64,000 nucleotides of DNA, taken from positions 28,393 to 92,392 of IMG/VR virus record IMGVR_UViG_3300034418_009484, one strand, 5' to 3'. Below, piece after piece: positions 51,946 through 60,930 of this stretch. Source of the stretch: a virus. Position 1 is the first letter of the stretch. Every line of letters begins with the position of its first letter. The position numbers and the translations under genes are program-made. Below the pieces are notes generated by a model. That model was not told the DNA's origin. It ran no database searches and saw nothing but the letters and a program-made list of their open reading frames with translations.

Positions 51946-52955
51946 TTAATAATACCTTTCAATATATTCAATATTTTCTCACCAGATTTGCCATCACCAT
52001 ATGGGCATTCTAAACTATCTTCAATATTATAGTCTTTAAGCATATGGAATAGATCTGTCAATTCTCTTGGTCTTTTACATAGCCAAGAAAATTCTCCAAC
52101 TCCTTCTTGTCTTTCTGTTTTATTTCGGCACACAATACATGGCTTTCTAAAGAATGCAGACTCTTCTTGAATACCACCGCTATCTGTTATAACAAGTTTT
52201 GAGCTTTTAAGTATTTTTAATAAATAATGATGAGGAAGAGGATCTACTACTTCTACATGATTTAAAATATCTTTATATTTTAACACATTCGGGTTTGGAT
52301 GTATAGGCAAAACCCATTTAAATTCAGGATATTCCTCTGCTAACAAATCAATAGCTTTAAACCACTTACGGATTTGTTCATGGTTTTCTCTTCTATGTAA
52401 GGTACAGAGAATATGTATCTCTTCGTTTACTGGATGATTTACAAGGTTGTCTAGAGCAGTATTTCCAACTACATATATTTCTGAATTATGATGCTTGCCT
52501 TCATTAGTTAGATTTTTCATAGCGAATTTAGTTGGACAAAGATGAATGTCTGCCATTCCACTAACTGCCTGCCTGTTAAATTCTTCTGGATATGGCTGTT
52601 TATTATCCCAAGTTCTCAAACCTGCCTCTAGGTGAATTACTGGTATCTGTCTATGAAACGCTGCTAAAGCTACAGCAAAAACAGTTGTTGTATCACCCTG
52701 AACCATAACATGAGTAGCTCCATACATGTCAGAAGGAATCTGTTTTAGAATTGATGCAACGATAGAGTCAAGCCTCATGTCGCATATATCTTCTATTTCA
52801 AGTGTGATATGCGTAAACTCGCGTGCCACTTCATCTACTAGACTACTATGCTGTCCAGTAAATAATAGTTTATATGGAATTTTTCCTGCTATGGCTTGTA
52901 CCACAGGTTTGATTTTTATCCATTCTGGCCTGGTTCCAAAAGCTATTAATAGCAT
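51942..52955 (-). CDS. wecB: UDP-GlcNAc 2-epimerase
   Basis: 337 residues. IAFGTRPEWIKIKPVVQA, LFTGQHSSLVDEV, HVMVQGDTTTVFAVALA, VIHLEAGLRTWDNKQPYPE and FNRQAVSGMADIHLCPT match the non-hydrolysing WecB/MnaA pattern, and VITDSGGIQEESAF gives the UDP-binding loop. It makes UDP-ManNAc from UDP-GlcNAc, providing an amino-sugar precursor that the acetyltransferase, aminotransferase and epimerases around it could use. Confidence 0.92.
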   Translation of the reverse strand: MLLIAFGTRPEWIKIKPVVQAIAGKIPYKLLFTGQHSSLVDEVAREFTHITLEIEDICDMRLDSIVASILKQIPSDMYGATHVMVQGDTTTVFAVALAAFHRQIPVIHLEAGLRTWDNKQPYPEEFNRQAVSGMADIHLCPTKFAMKNLTNEGKHHNSEIYVVGNTALDNLVNHPVNEEIHILCTLHRRENHEQIRKWFKAIDLLAEEYPEFKWVLPIHPNPNVLKYKDILNHVEVVDPLPHHYLLKILKSSKLVITDSGGIQEESAFFRKPCIVCRNKTERQEGVGEFSWLCKRPRELTDLFHMLKDYNIEDSLECPYGDGKSGEKILNILKGIIK

Positions 52956-52980
52956 TAATTCACCTTTATGTGATATATAT

Positions 52981-53691
52981 TTATTTAAAATTAACCCAAT
53001 CTATCTTATACCAAAAAACATTTTCATATTCTGGATGTTTAAATTTTGAATTTATACGATACTTATTTGATTTAAGACAATCTTTTATAGGTTCACCATT
53101 ATCAAACTTTTTAATTAATTTTTCATAAAGTAAACTATTTTCAATAGTTTTAGTAGATGTTTTTAAAAAATGTCTATAGTAATCTCCATTTTCTCCTAAA
53201 TCAATACCAAATGCTTGTCTATAAATAAAATCAGCGATTTTAGAGTGTCTTACTTTATAAACAAAAAATGCATCCTCGTATCCATACGCTTCAAATTGAT
53301 TGCATAAACCATCTAATCTTTCAAATAACTTTGGTTTTATTGAAAAAAAATCATATCTCAATGGCAGGTTTGAATTAATTTTTTTTTCTTCTGTACCATA
53401 ATCGAAAACAAAAAATTTACATTCATTTTCAAAACAATTTAACAAATCAAAAAAATTAGGAACTCTATCTACAGGACAAAAAATAAAAGTATCTTTTTCA
53501 CTATATGGTTTTAATATATCAAAACCAGAATTTATCAGCCTAGAATAATTAAAATCTTTATCATTATCTTGTTCGATTATTGCGTACTCATAAGGTATGT
53601 TGTAATCTCTAAGTTTTCTTAAAAAAACAGGAAGTGTTAAATCAAGCTCTTCTTTTCTGTCTCTATACGGAACAATTATTTTATACATCAA
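52981..53691 (-). CDS. GT7-like glycosyltransferase (beta-1,4-galactosyltransferase type)
   Basis: 236 residues. KIIVPYRDRKEELDLTLP is the hallmark opening of GT7 enzymes, YAIIEQDNDKDFNYSRLIN the next block, and DTFIFCPVDRVPNF stands where D-V-D occurs, with the first aspartate replaced by proline. FEAYGYEDAFFVYKVR corresponds to the acceptor/E-D region. It is a paralog of another protein in this locus. Confidence 0.7.
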   Translation of the reverse strand: MMYKIIVPYRDRKEELDLTLPVFLRKLRDYNIPYEYAIIEQDNDKDFNYSRLINSGFDILKPYSEKDTFIFCPVDRVPNFFDLLNCFENECKFFVFDYGTEEKKINSNLPLRYDFFSIKPKLFERLDGLCNQFEAYGYEDAFFVYKVRHSKIADFIYRQAFGIDLGENGDYYRHFLKTSTKTIENSLLYEKLIKKFDNGEPIKDCLKSNKYRINSKFKHPEYENVFWYKIDWVNFK

Positions 53692-54802
53692 AATATATCC
53701 TATATTTTAAACCTTTACTGTCTGATTTTTCAATTAATTCTTTGGAGAAATTCCAAGCCAATATTACGCAGTTTCCAAAATATTTTTTTGATTCTGATAA
53801 ATCTTTTATAGGATATTTACTGTATGGGCAATATAACCCCGTCTTATTTGGATTTTCATCAAATATATATTTTAGGCTTGAGTTGCAATATCCTAGAAAT
53901 GTCATACCTTTAGCAGCAGAACCGATACCATATTCTACATTGTCTTTTATGAATTTAGACCTTATTGTTTCACATTTTATTTTATATTGTTTGTAAAAAT
54001 CTTTATCAAAAAGACATTGTTCAAAGTCAAGCGGTTCAACACAAGATTCTTTTTTAGATATTTCAAAAAGATAGCTTTTCCCATGAATATCCTCTACAGA
54101 GATATTGTTGATATATAAACCATATCTTTTCAATAATTCTTTCATTGAATTTGTATTAAAGTAGGATATGTGTTCGTGGTATATGGTATCGAATTGACCA
54201 TGCTGGAACATTTTACATTGAGAAGTCTGTATAAGGATTACAGAATCTTCTTTCATATGGATTAAACAATTCTTTAGAAAACCATCTAGGTCTGACGTAT
54301 GCGCAAAAACATTTTGAGCTACGATAAGATCAAACTTTTTATTAAAAGTCGCGTGCTGCCAGTAATTATTGACTACTCCATGTTCAGATATTTTTGAAAC
54401 TATGTTCTCGGCGGGATCAACGCCATATGTTTTCCATCCATACTTCTTAAAGGCATCTAGTTGTGACCCGTCATTACATGCAATATCTAAAACTGTTTTT
54501 TTATCTGGAAATTTATCTGTAAACCTTTTAGCAAAACTATTAAAGAATTTTTTTAGAGTATTGCTAGTCCCACTAACATAACAATAATTTTTAAACAATA
54601 TGTCTGGATTAACAGCAACACTTAATTGTGAATGAAAACATTTTATACAAGTATTTAAAACCAATGGGTATTTATCCCACTCTTGACTTGGGCTAGACTT
54701 GTATTCGTTAGCTAGAGGTAGCTCGCCTAAGTTTAATGTTTCATTTAAATGGCTTGAATTGCAGCAAATGCAACGGTTTAATTTTTTCACTGAATTTTTC
54801 AT
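53681..54802 (-). CDS. C-methyltransferase (zinc-binding, TylCIII/NovU-like)
   Basis: 373 residues. The N-terminal zinc-binding region has CICCNSSHLNETLNLGELP and CIKCFHSQLS. The SAM domain shows TVLDIACNDGSQLDAFK, KTYGVDPAENIVSK and FDLIVAQNVFAHTSDL. The C-terminal third (GIGSAAKGMTFLGYC) is the conserved Methyltransf_14-type end. Such enzymes add a C-methyl group to NDP-4-keto sugars, making branched deoxysugars. Confidence 0.9.
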   Translation of the reverse strand: MKNSVKKLNRCICCNSSHLNETLNLGELPLANEYKSSPSQEWDKYPLVLNTCIKCFHSQLSVAVNPDILFKNYCYVSGTSNTLKKFFNSFAKRFTDKFPDKKTVLDIACNDGSQLDAFKKYGWKTYGVDPAENIVSKISEHGVVNNYWQHATFNKKFDLIVAQNVFAHTSDLDGFLKNCLIHMKEDSVILIQTSQCKMFQHGQFDTIYHEHISYFNTNSMKELLKRYGLYINNISVEDIHGKSYLFEISKKESCVEPLDFEQCLFDKDFYKQYKIKCETIRSKFIKDNVEYGIGSAAKGMTFLGYCNSSLKYIFDENPNKTGLYCPYSKYPIKDLSESKKYFGNCVILAWNFSKELIEKSDSKGLKYRIYFDV

Positions 54803-55439
54803 GATATTGATTATAGTATTTAAAATCTTTAGTATTTAAAAGTTTATTATATATAGATTCATCTATACATAAAGGTTCTTTATTTTCACTGACATTCTTT
54901 TTTAAATCTATTTTTTCTAATCCTCCTGCTGAAATATCCACTATAAAATCAAATTCTTTTATTAAATTAGGACTTATTAAAAAATCAGTTCCACATGAAT
55001 AATCAAGCCATTTAGATATACTTTCTGAATTTTTATATATGCCGTGATGGACTTTACACCATTTATCTTTATCTTTTTTTAAAGGTAAATTTCCCCAAAA
55101 GTAATTAAAAAAACTACATCTCAAATGTATAGGATTCCTAACTGTTACCAACAATGTATACCCATTTTTCTTAATTTTTTTTAAGATTTCTATACATTGT
55201 TCTTCACAATTATTATTATTATGATGGGATGTAATTCTGGAATAATTATTTTCAACTGGAAATAAATTTTCAGAACTTATTAATTTTGGTTGCTTTTCTT
55301 TTAAAATTTCTAAACATTTTTCATAATCATTAGCAAAATATATATTTCTATCTATATCTTCTATCTGTTCATGCAATACAGACTTTACCGTGGAGCCGCC
55401 TGTTTTTGGAATATGAAAATAAAATATTTTTTTAATCAT
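54741..55439 (-). CDS. Sulfotransferase-family protein (second copy)
   Basis: 232 residues. IFYFHIPKTGGSTVKSVL is the PAPS loop and YTLLVTVRNPIHLRCSFF the 3'-phosphate-binding motif. The rest is helical with several cysteines (NCEEQCIEILKK). With the enzyme near 43 kb it suggests two sulfation steps. It overlaps the downstream methyltransferase gene by 62 bases. Confidence 0.78.
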   Translation of the reverse strand: MIKKIFYFHIPKTGGSTVKSVLHEQIEDIDRNIYFANDYEKCLEILKEKQPKLISSENLFPVENNYSRITSHHNNNNCEEQCIEILKKIKKNGYTLLVTVRNPIHLRCSFFNYFWGNLPLKKDKDKWCKVHHGIYKNSESISKWLDYSCGTDFLISPNLIKEFDFIVDISAGGLEKIDLKKNVSENKEPLCIDESIYNKLLNTKDFKYYNQYHEKFSEKIKPLHLLQFKPFK

Positions 55440-56131
55440 TTATATGCTATAATATAATGTTTTATTACAGGAGAATACTCAATAACTCTATCACATCTAT
55501 TTACTAATTCTTTTATGCCGTGTGTATTAGGTGCAGAAAACCCTTCGTTAATCATTATTTCTGTTTTAATAAATTCTTTCGATGTTAATTTTCTTATGTT
55601 TTTGTTTTTTGTAACATAGTTAGTTTGGTCTTGATAAGCAATATCACCATTACCAATGTATATTTTTTTTACATTATCAAAATTTTTATTGAAACTTTTA
55701 ATGTATTTAAGGAACAATCTATCATCGCCGCTCCACCCCTCACACCTATTGTCTAACCCATTTGAAAAGCGAAAGACCGATCCTAATGTCGAAAAAAAAT
55801 CATACCCCTCGTTAATGTCTATAACGCTCTGGTTGCTTTTACTTTCTGTAAAAATTTTCATTTTGTCATTCGGATTACACTCTAGACAAGGCTGTTTAAA
55901 ATATATGTCTACAGGACTAAAAACAAACGTATCCTCATCTTTTGGATTAAGAATCCTAAAACCTGCGTTAATAGCCTTAGATAAAGAAAACAAATTACCA
56001 TCGTCCTCTTGTTCTACTATTGCAATCTCATAATTGTTAGTATAATAGTAATTTAAGAATGGAATATTATACAAAAGGTATAGTCTTAGACTAATTTCTC
56101 TATCTCTATACGGAACAACTATTTTTAACAC
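55436..56131 (-). CDS. GT7-like glycosyltransferase (second copy)
   Basis: 231 residues. KIVVPYRDREISLRLYLL, YEIAIVEQEDDGNLFSLS, AINAGFRILNPKDEDTFVFS and PVDIYFKQP match the paralog in order, again with PVD in place of DVD. GWSGDDRLFLKYI resembles the G-W-G-G/x-E-D acceptor site. The pair probably act on sequential or alternative acceptor sugars. Overlaps with both neighbours. Confidence 0.7.
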   Translation of the reverse strand: MLKIVVPYRDREISLRLYLLYNIPFLNYYYTNNYEIAIVEQEDDGNLFSLSKAINAGFRILNPKDEDTFVFSPVDIYFKQPCLECNPNDKMKIFTESKSNQSVIDINEGYDFFSTLGSVFRFSNGLDNRCEGWSGDDRLFLKYIKSFNKNFDNVKKIYIGNGDIAYQDQTNYVTKNKNIRKLTSKEFIKTEIMINEGFSAPNTHGIKELVNRCDRVIEYSPVIKHYIIAYK

Positions 56132-57014
56132 TTAAAGCCTCTAAAATTGATTTAAAAGTTTCATGAAATTTAAAATCAAAAGTATCTTCAAACTTACTAC
56201 AGTCTAGCTTGAAATTGTAGGGAGAGTTCGATCTTTCATCTTCTAACTTATCAACAGATACGACAGGTTTATAAGTAAATAGTGAAACTTGTTTTGCAAT
56301 ATCATTCATATTTGTATTAAAAGAAGAAAGATTATATATCCCAGGATATTTTGGATTTTTTATAATTGATTCAACAGCCCTGCATAAATCTTTTATTCCT
56401 AATATTCCTCTACTTTTTTCTCTCCCACATAAAAATATTTCATTATTGTTTATAGCTGAATTATACATAGCGTTAATAACTGTATTTCTAATATTTTTAG
56501 AATATCCACATACGGTTCCGAATCTCAAGCCGTAATAATTAACATTAGAAAACTTTATAATATTATCTATTGTATTTTTTGCAAAATCATAAGCATTTAC
56601 TACGGAGGTAGTATCACATTCTTCTGAACACATTTCTCCATATGTGTTTCCGTAAACACTTGCACTACTAGCATAAATAAAGCATTGATCTTTTCTTAAT
56701 TTAAAAACTAGATCAATAAATTTTTTAATGTTATTATCAATAGAAGAAAAAGGATATTCAACACATTTCGCTACTGTAGAATGCCCTGCAAGCAATATAA
56801 CCGAATCAAACGATCTAATAAAATCTTTATCTAATTCTTCATAGTCAACAAGAATATTATTTTCATTTACATAATTTCCTCTCGCTTCTATATCGCAAGT
56901 TTCTACCTCATAAGTATCTTTTAAATGCTCATACAATACACTTCCAATATATCCAGTTCCACCAATTATTAAAACTTTTTTAGGTTTTTCTATTAACATA
57001 AGTTTTCCATCCAA
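56106..57014 (-). CDS. NAD-dependent sugar epimerase/dehydratase (second copy)
   Basis: 302 residues, or about five fewer if an internal ATG is used. KVLIIGGTGYIGSVLYEHL is the NAD loop, CFIYASSASVYGNTYGE the Ser strand and NAYDFAKNTIDNIIKF the Y-x-x-x-K pair. FGTVCGYSKNIRNTVIN and the ILGIKDLCRAVESII region complete the sugar-SDR pattern. It supplies a modified nucleotide sugar to the glycosyltransferases. Overlaps neighbours by 26-35 bases. Confidence 0.86.
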   Translation of the reverse strand: MDGKLMLIEKPKKVLIIGGTGYIGSVLYEHLKDTYEVETCDIEARGNYVNENNILVDYEELDKDFIRSFDSVILLAGHSTVAKCVEYPFSSIDNNIKKFIDLVFKLRKDQCFIYASSASVYGNTYGEMCSEECDTTSVVNAYDFAKNTIDNIIKFSNVNYYGLRFGTVCGYSKNIRNTVINAMYNSAINNNEIFLCGREKSRGILGIKDLCRAVESIIKNPKYPGIYNLSSFNTNMNDIAKQVSLFTYKPVVSVDKLEDERSNSPYNFKLDCSKFEDTFDFKFHETFKSILEALSVKNSCSV

Positions 57015-57744
57015 GTCCTACAAGTCTTTGCACACATTCATTTCTTTCTTTGTAAAATTGTTTATGATTCCTCTGGGCAGAACTAGCAACCTCATCAACC
57101 CCTAGCTGTTGCCCATACAATGAACTCCAAAGGTCTTTATTATCAACGGGGTGCGAAGGAACATATGTTTTAATATTACCGTGTATTTGACACATCGCAG
57201 AGAAGTGCATATCTTCCCCATTTGCCCACATAGGCTTTTCCATCCACATATATTTAATGTAGCTAGAAGGGAAGAACCAAGCATGACCCACTAGATCAAC
57301 TTCAACTGTATTCTGATTGCCAGAAACCCATCCGTATCGCGTATTTGGTTGATAAGACGTTTCTTGATTCAGGCAGACTCCAACACCTCCGTAGATTCCA
57401 TTACACTCATTATAAGAGTCTAGACAGTTCTCAAACCATCTGGGGCCAGGAATAGTGTCATCATCGAAAATAGCAGTAAACTCTGTATCTACTAAACAAG
57501 CAGCAGCAAACCTTCCACAATACTTCCAGTTGTAATTAGATTCAATTACTCTTATTCCTGCTTGCTGTGCATAAAGATTAAATGAAGTCCAATCAAAATT
57601 GTTTTGATCTGGGTGATAATTTTTCCATACCCAAATTTCTTCTGGAGGAACTGTTTGGTTTATTAAAGCCTTTATTTGTGGTTGTAGATTTTGAGGCCGT
57701 CTATAACAATTAAGTATAGCTGTTATCATATAACCGTTTCCCAA
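56980..57744 (-). CDS. Glycosyltransferase (GT-A, GT2/GT64-like)
   Basis: 254 residues. TAILNCYRRPQNLQPQIK opens the fold, FTAIFDDDTIPGPRWFEN gives the D-D-D metal site, and VGHAWFFPSSYIKYMW plus WANGEDMHFSAMC supply the acceptor and E-D catalytic region. The D-D-D with G-E-D pairing fits inverting or GT64-like enzymes. Coupled by overlap to the GT4 gene upstream of it. Confidence 0.82.
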   Translation of the reverse strand: MGNGYMITAILNCYRRPQNLQPQIKALINQTVPPEEIWVWKNYHPDQNNFDWTSFNLYAQQAGIRVIESNYNWKYCGRFAAACLVDTEFTAIFDDDTIPGPRWFENCLDSYNECNGIYGGVGVCLNQETSYQPNTRYGWVSGNQNTVEVDLVGHAWFFPSSYIKYMWMEKPMWANGEDMHFSAMCQIHGNIKTYVPSHPVDNKDLWSSLYGQQLGVDEVASSAQRNHKQFYKERNECVQRLVGLGWKTYVNRKT

Positions 57745-58583
57745 AAAAGTTGTGGAGAGTTCTTACATCTATTTTTTACTTCTTCTATACCATATTGTTT
57801 AATATCATGAACCGCTCCTATATTTTCAGAACAATTCAATTTTATTCCACAAAATGCTGCCTCTGCTATTGTTCTACAGAATGGCTCAAAACCTACTGGG
57901 TGATAGAAAAGCTCTGTATATTTGTTAAATAATTCTGGCATTTCTGAATGAGATTTTTTACCAATAAACTCTGCATTTTTGAACGAATGAATTATATCTT
58001 CAAACGACTGATGAGAAGTCCATCCTGCTATAACAAATTGTCTGGATGGATTGTTTATGATTTGTGAAAATAAATTTTGCGCACCTTTTAGGGTATGAAT
58101 GAACCCAGCGTACAAAGTTTTATCTTCACGCTCTAGATTATAATTGTGAAATCTAGAGTCATCAATAGGAGAGGGGACAATATCTATTTTATCAAAACTA
58201 ATTGGATAACTATATTGTCTTACATATTCTTCGTAATGATATTTAGATAAGAATATTCTTTTTTTAGCAGAACCATGTAGCATAACTCTTTGATCTGGAG
58301 ACAGATACGAACTAGAGTCATGTTCAAATTTTACATGATTTTTATGAGAAGTAATAAAATCCCATATACTTTTTACATCTGGTCTGGATAATATATTGTG
58401 CATATATCCAGTAACTATCATATCATATTGTTTATTTACAACTGCATCTAGAGGAGAGTTAAAAATAAAATGATCTATTTCATATCCTAAACTTTTGCCA
58501 AAGTTAATTATAAAATCATCTGTTCTCTGAGCGCCTCCAGAATTTTCATTTACTGAAAAATCTGACATCCACAATACATTCAT
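57726..58583 (-). CDS. GT4-like glycosyltransferase
   Basis: 285 residues. NVLWMSDFSVNENSGGAQR is the acceptor-side start, RIFLSKYHYEEYVRQY and DIVPSPIDDSRFHNY the linker area, and KTLYAGFIHTLKGAQNLF the donor loop. VGFEPFCRTIAEAAFCGIK holds the E-x7-E motif (E..E). It is the first gene of the glycan locus in transcription order and may start the glycan chain. Confidence 0.8.
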   Translation of the reverse strand: MNVLWMSDFSVNENSGGAQRTDDFIINFGKSLGYEIDHFIFNSPLDAVVNKQYDMIVTGYMHNILSRPDVKSIWDFITSHKNHVKFEHDSSSYLSPDQRVMLHGSAKKRIFLSKYHYEEYVRQYSYPISFDKIDIVPSPIDDSRFHNYNLEREDKTLYAGFIHTLKGAQNLFSQIINNPSRQFVIAGWTSHQSFEDIIHSFKNAEFIGKKSHSEMPELFNKYTELFYHPVGFEPFCRTIAEAAFCGIKLNCSENIGAVHDIKQYGIEEVKNRCKNSPQLFWETVI

Positions 58584-58623
58584 TTATTTTTCCTAAAACT
58601 CGCGTGTCCTTTATATAACCAGA

Positions 58624-59121
58624 CTATGCACCTGTTACTCCAATTATTGAATAACTTATAGTGCATCCTGATGTACCAGCATTTGTAATTGATAAATCTT
58701 TATTGCTTCCATCAACATCAACACCAGAAATAACATCCCAATATTGAAAAACACCATAAGCCTTAACTCTTACATTGCCGCTCCCGCCATTGAAAATCTC
58801 TGTAAGGCCATTTCCTGTAGCTCTCACCAATACATCTGTACCAGTCTGAGTTGCTTCATTGTATATACCTATAGCTTTTACTTTTTGAAAATTTACGGTT
58901 GGATTTAAATCAAACAAAGGTTTTGGTAAAGCCTGCATATCTAAATAAACTTTTTCTCCAACCCCCAAATCTACCTGATTGTAAACACCATAGTCTGCCT
59001 GACCACTTCCAATTCCAGAATAAAGAATTTTAGTTGTATTTATAAAACTGCTCTCAGAAGCGTTTGTATCTCGTATCTGATAGCCTATTTTTGACGTTAA
59101 TGTTGAAGTTGTATTTGCCAT
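58624..59121 (-). CDS. Probable tail-fibre or virion protein
   Basis: 165 residues with a beta-rich, glycine- and valine-rich composition: IGYQIRDTNASESSFINTT, VDLGVGEKVYLDMQ, VLVRATGNGLTEIFNGG and ISYSIIGVTGA. Few charged residues. This is typical of virion surface parts and resembles the composition of the protein near 29.4 kb. No domain recognised. It abuts the zinc-ribbon gene. Confidence 0.5.
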   Translation of the reverse strand: MANTTSTLTSKIGYQIRDTNASESSFINTTKILYSGIGSGQADYGVYNQVDLGVGEKVYLDMQALPKPLFDLNPTVNFQKVKAIGIYNEATQTGTDVLVRATGNGLTEIFNGGSGNVRVKAYGVFQYWDVISGVDVDGSNKDLSITNAGTSGCTISYSIIGVTGA

Positions 59122-59552
59122 TATCTTCTACCTTTAAATTTTACTTTTTTTATTCTGTATGGTTCCCAATAAATTCCAGTATTTTTAGATTTTTTTGGCA
59201 ATCCCATATATAAGTATGAAAAACCTGCATTTTTGTTGGAAGCTCCGTTCACCTTCAATCCATTTTGATCTTTTCCAACTATTTTAAATACACCAGTATC
59301 TCCCATGCAAATTTTTTCACCGACTTTTAAATCTTCTGATTCTCTACTGCATACGAAATAAGGACCGCTGCCTTGTATAACTTTAATATATGATCCTATT
59401 TCGATATTTCTCCAATCTGTTATCTCATTTTTTATAGGAATATTTTTTGAAACAAAATCAGACAAGCAATATTTACACTTTCTGCTTCTGGCAGCATTAA
59501 CAGAATTGCATTTTTTACATAATTTTTGACCACGACTTAGTTTAATTTCCAT
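59121..59552 (-). CDS. Zinc-ribbon protein of unknown function
   Basis: 143 residues from the ATG preceded by GGGGA; an upstream GTG is possible. LCKKCNSVNAARSRKCKYC is a two-CxxC ribbon at the N-terminus; the rest is beta-rich (YIKVIQGSGPYFVCSRESED, GVFKIVGKDQNGLKVNGA) and could be an SH3- or KOW-like domain. Perhaps a nucleic-acid or virion-interacting protein. Confidence 0.55.
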   Translation of the reverse strand: MEIKLSRGQKLCKKCNSVNAARSRKCKYCLSDFVSKNIPIKNEITDWRNIEIGSYIKVIQGSGPYFVCSRESEDLKVGEKICMGDTGVFKIVGKDQNGLKVNGASNKNAGFSYLYMGLPKKSKNTGIYWEPYRIKKVKFKGRR

Positions 59553-59553
59553 T

Positions 59554-59904
59554 TTATCCCCAATCTTTAATTCTATCACAAATAAATTTTAACTGATCCC
59601 ATTCTCCTAATTCCATATAACTAACAAGTCCTACCTCAAAAGAGATAGGTTTTGGAAGTCTATAGAATTTTTCTATATTAAAAAAATAATCAAAATACTT
59701 TTGATAAAACTCGCGTGCAACAGCAGGCATCTGACTATTGTATACAATAATACCACTGTAATTTTGTAAAGTAATACAGAGAGGTGAGACATAGACAAGT
59801 CTTTCTGGAAGCTCTAAAGATTCTTGAAAAGCCAGAGATAAAGGGCATTTTCCTTTTTCTGGTTTTCCAAGTCTAATATGCTTCTTTGCTACTCTAATCA
59901 TCAT
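59554..59904 (-). CDS. Conserved small phage protein
   Basis: 116 residues. RVAKKHIRLGKPEKGKCPLSL and ALAFQES-like FQESLELPERL followed by MPAVAREFYQKYFDYFF give a pattern I have seen in small phage proteins with a C-P-x-x-x-A motif. Function unknown. The start overlaps the 45-residue gene upstream by 11 bases. Confidence 0.6.
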   Translation of the reverse strand: MMIRVAKKHIRLGKPEKGKCPLSLAFQESLELPERLVYVSPLCITLQNYSGIIVYNSQMPAVAREFYQKYFDYFFNIEKFYRLPKPISFEVGLVSYMELGEWDQLKFICDRIKDWG

Positions 59905-60031
59905 CTGTAGATTCTAGCACCGCAAGTCGGTTTACTTCATCAATTTCTATGATTTCATATTGACGACCATGTAACTCAACTATGTCTCCTATGTCCCAAG
60001 AATCCCTGATTTCAGCAACAACTACGCTCAT
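59894..60031 (-). CDS. Small phage protein (45 residues)
   Basis: A short frame from ATG to TAG encodes a compact beta-rich peptide (RDSWDIGDIVELHGRQYEII) with an acidic end. It overlaps the RuvB stop by 4 bases and the next gene by 11 bases, the same coupling as its neighbours, which supports translation. No family known. Confidence 0.6.
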   Translation of the reverse strand: MSVVVAEIRDSWDIGDIVELHGRQYEIIEIDEVNRLAVLESTDDD

Positions 60032-60930
60032 AAAGCTATTCTCCCTTTAGACGACTTACAAATCAAATTCAACCTAAGCAAAAACGGTTCTATAACAGAC
60101 TCAATAGTTTCTTGGTCTATATTTAAAGCAGAAGAAATTGTTGATATTCCTACCGGCTTATTTACTTTCTTTAAGAATTTTAAATATCTTCTGTCATTTT
60201 CAGTTGATCCATCCATACCAATTCCTCTCATGGACAGAGAATCCCTCAGATCGCTCTGTGTGATCCATTCAAGGTCTTTCGCGATGCCGTAGTCTCTTAC
60301 CCATTCAAGCAAGGCATTTGCAATTCTAGGAGTTCCTCTGCTTGCTTTGGCTAGACTGATTATTGATTCATCACTTATGGGTATCGACATGTTTTTGCAA
60401 TTAGTTTTAATTATTTTTGCAATAGAAATATAGTCGTATAGCGAGAGACTAAATTTCAATTTAAACCTATCTCTAAAGGGTTGAGGCAGCTTTCCTGCCT
60501 CTGTAGTTGCACCAATCAATGTAAATTTTGGTAGGTCAATGGATAGTATTTCCTTTTCCCCTTTTTCATTTTCAGAAGGAATATCAAATCTAAAATCTTC
60601 CAAAATAGTATATAAGGATTCTGTAGTCTTTTTACTAAGTCTATGCACTTCGTCTATAAATAATACTTCGTTTTCCTTGATATTAGTTATAACAGGTAAT
60701 ATATCTTTGAATGTTTTTATATTACCTCCAAGTATTTGTTTTGTTTTAACTCCAAGCTCATTACCAATAGCTACGCTAAATGTAGTTTTACCCAAGCCAG
60801 GAGGTGCGTCAATCAAAACATGACCTAACGCATCTCTCCTAGTTTTTGCAGACTTTATAGCTATTGATAATGCTTCTTTAACTTTGTCTTGTCCAATAAT
60901 ATCATTAAAATACTTTGGTCTTGTCGTCAT
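60028..60930 (-). CDS. ruvB: RuvB-like Holliday-junction branch-migration ATPase
   Basis: 300 residues. RPKYFNDIIGQDKVKEAL, APPGLGKTTFSVAIG (Walker A), LFIDEVHRLSKKTTESLY (Walker B), LIGATTEAGKLPQPFRDRF (sensor and arginine finger) and SRGTPRIANALLEWVRDYG follow the RuvB order; VIEPFLLRLNLICKSSKGR is the winged-helix end. RuvB pumps DNA through a Holliday junction. A RuvA-like tail occurs in the gene just upstream. Confidence 0.92.
   Translation of the reverse strand: MTTRPKYFNDIIGQDKVKEALSIAIKSAKTRRDALGHVLIDAPPGLGKTTFSVAIGNELGVKTKQILGGNIKTFKDILPVITNIKENEVLFIDEVHRLSKKTTESLYTILEDFRFDIPSENEKGEKEILSIDLPKFTLIGATTEAGKLPQPFRDRFKLKFSLSLYDYISIAKIIKTNCKNMSIPISDESIISLAKASRGTPRIANALLEWVRDYGIAKDLEWITQSDLRDSLSMRGIGMDGSTENDRRYLKFLKKVNKPVGISTISSALNIDQETIESVIEPFLLRLNLICKSSKGRIAL

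Noticed and set aside
39573-58583. The glycan locus as evidence that the window is bacterial
   Set aside because: The same compact minus-strand packing continues on both sides into phage replication and structural genes, and no housekeeping or ribosomal genes are present.
60028-60930. The AAA+ protein as a clamp loader subunit
   Set aside because: The RuvB-specific motifs (G-A-T-T-E-A-G, S-R-G-T-P-R-I-A-N and the winged-helix end) fit much better, and no sliding clamp is in the window.
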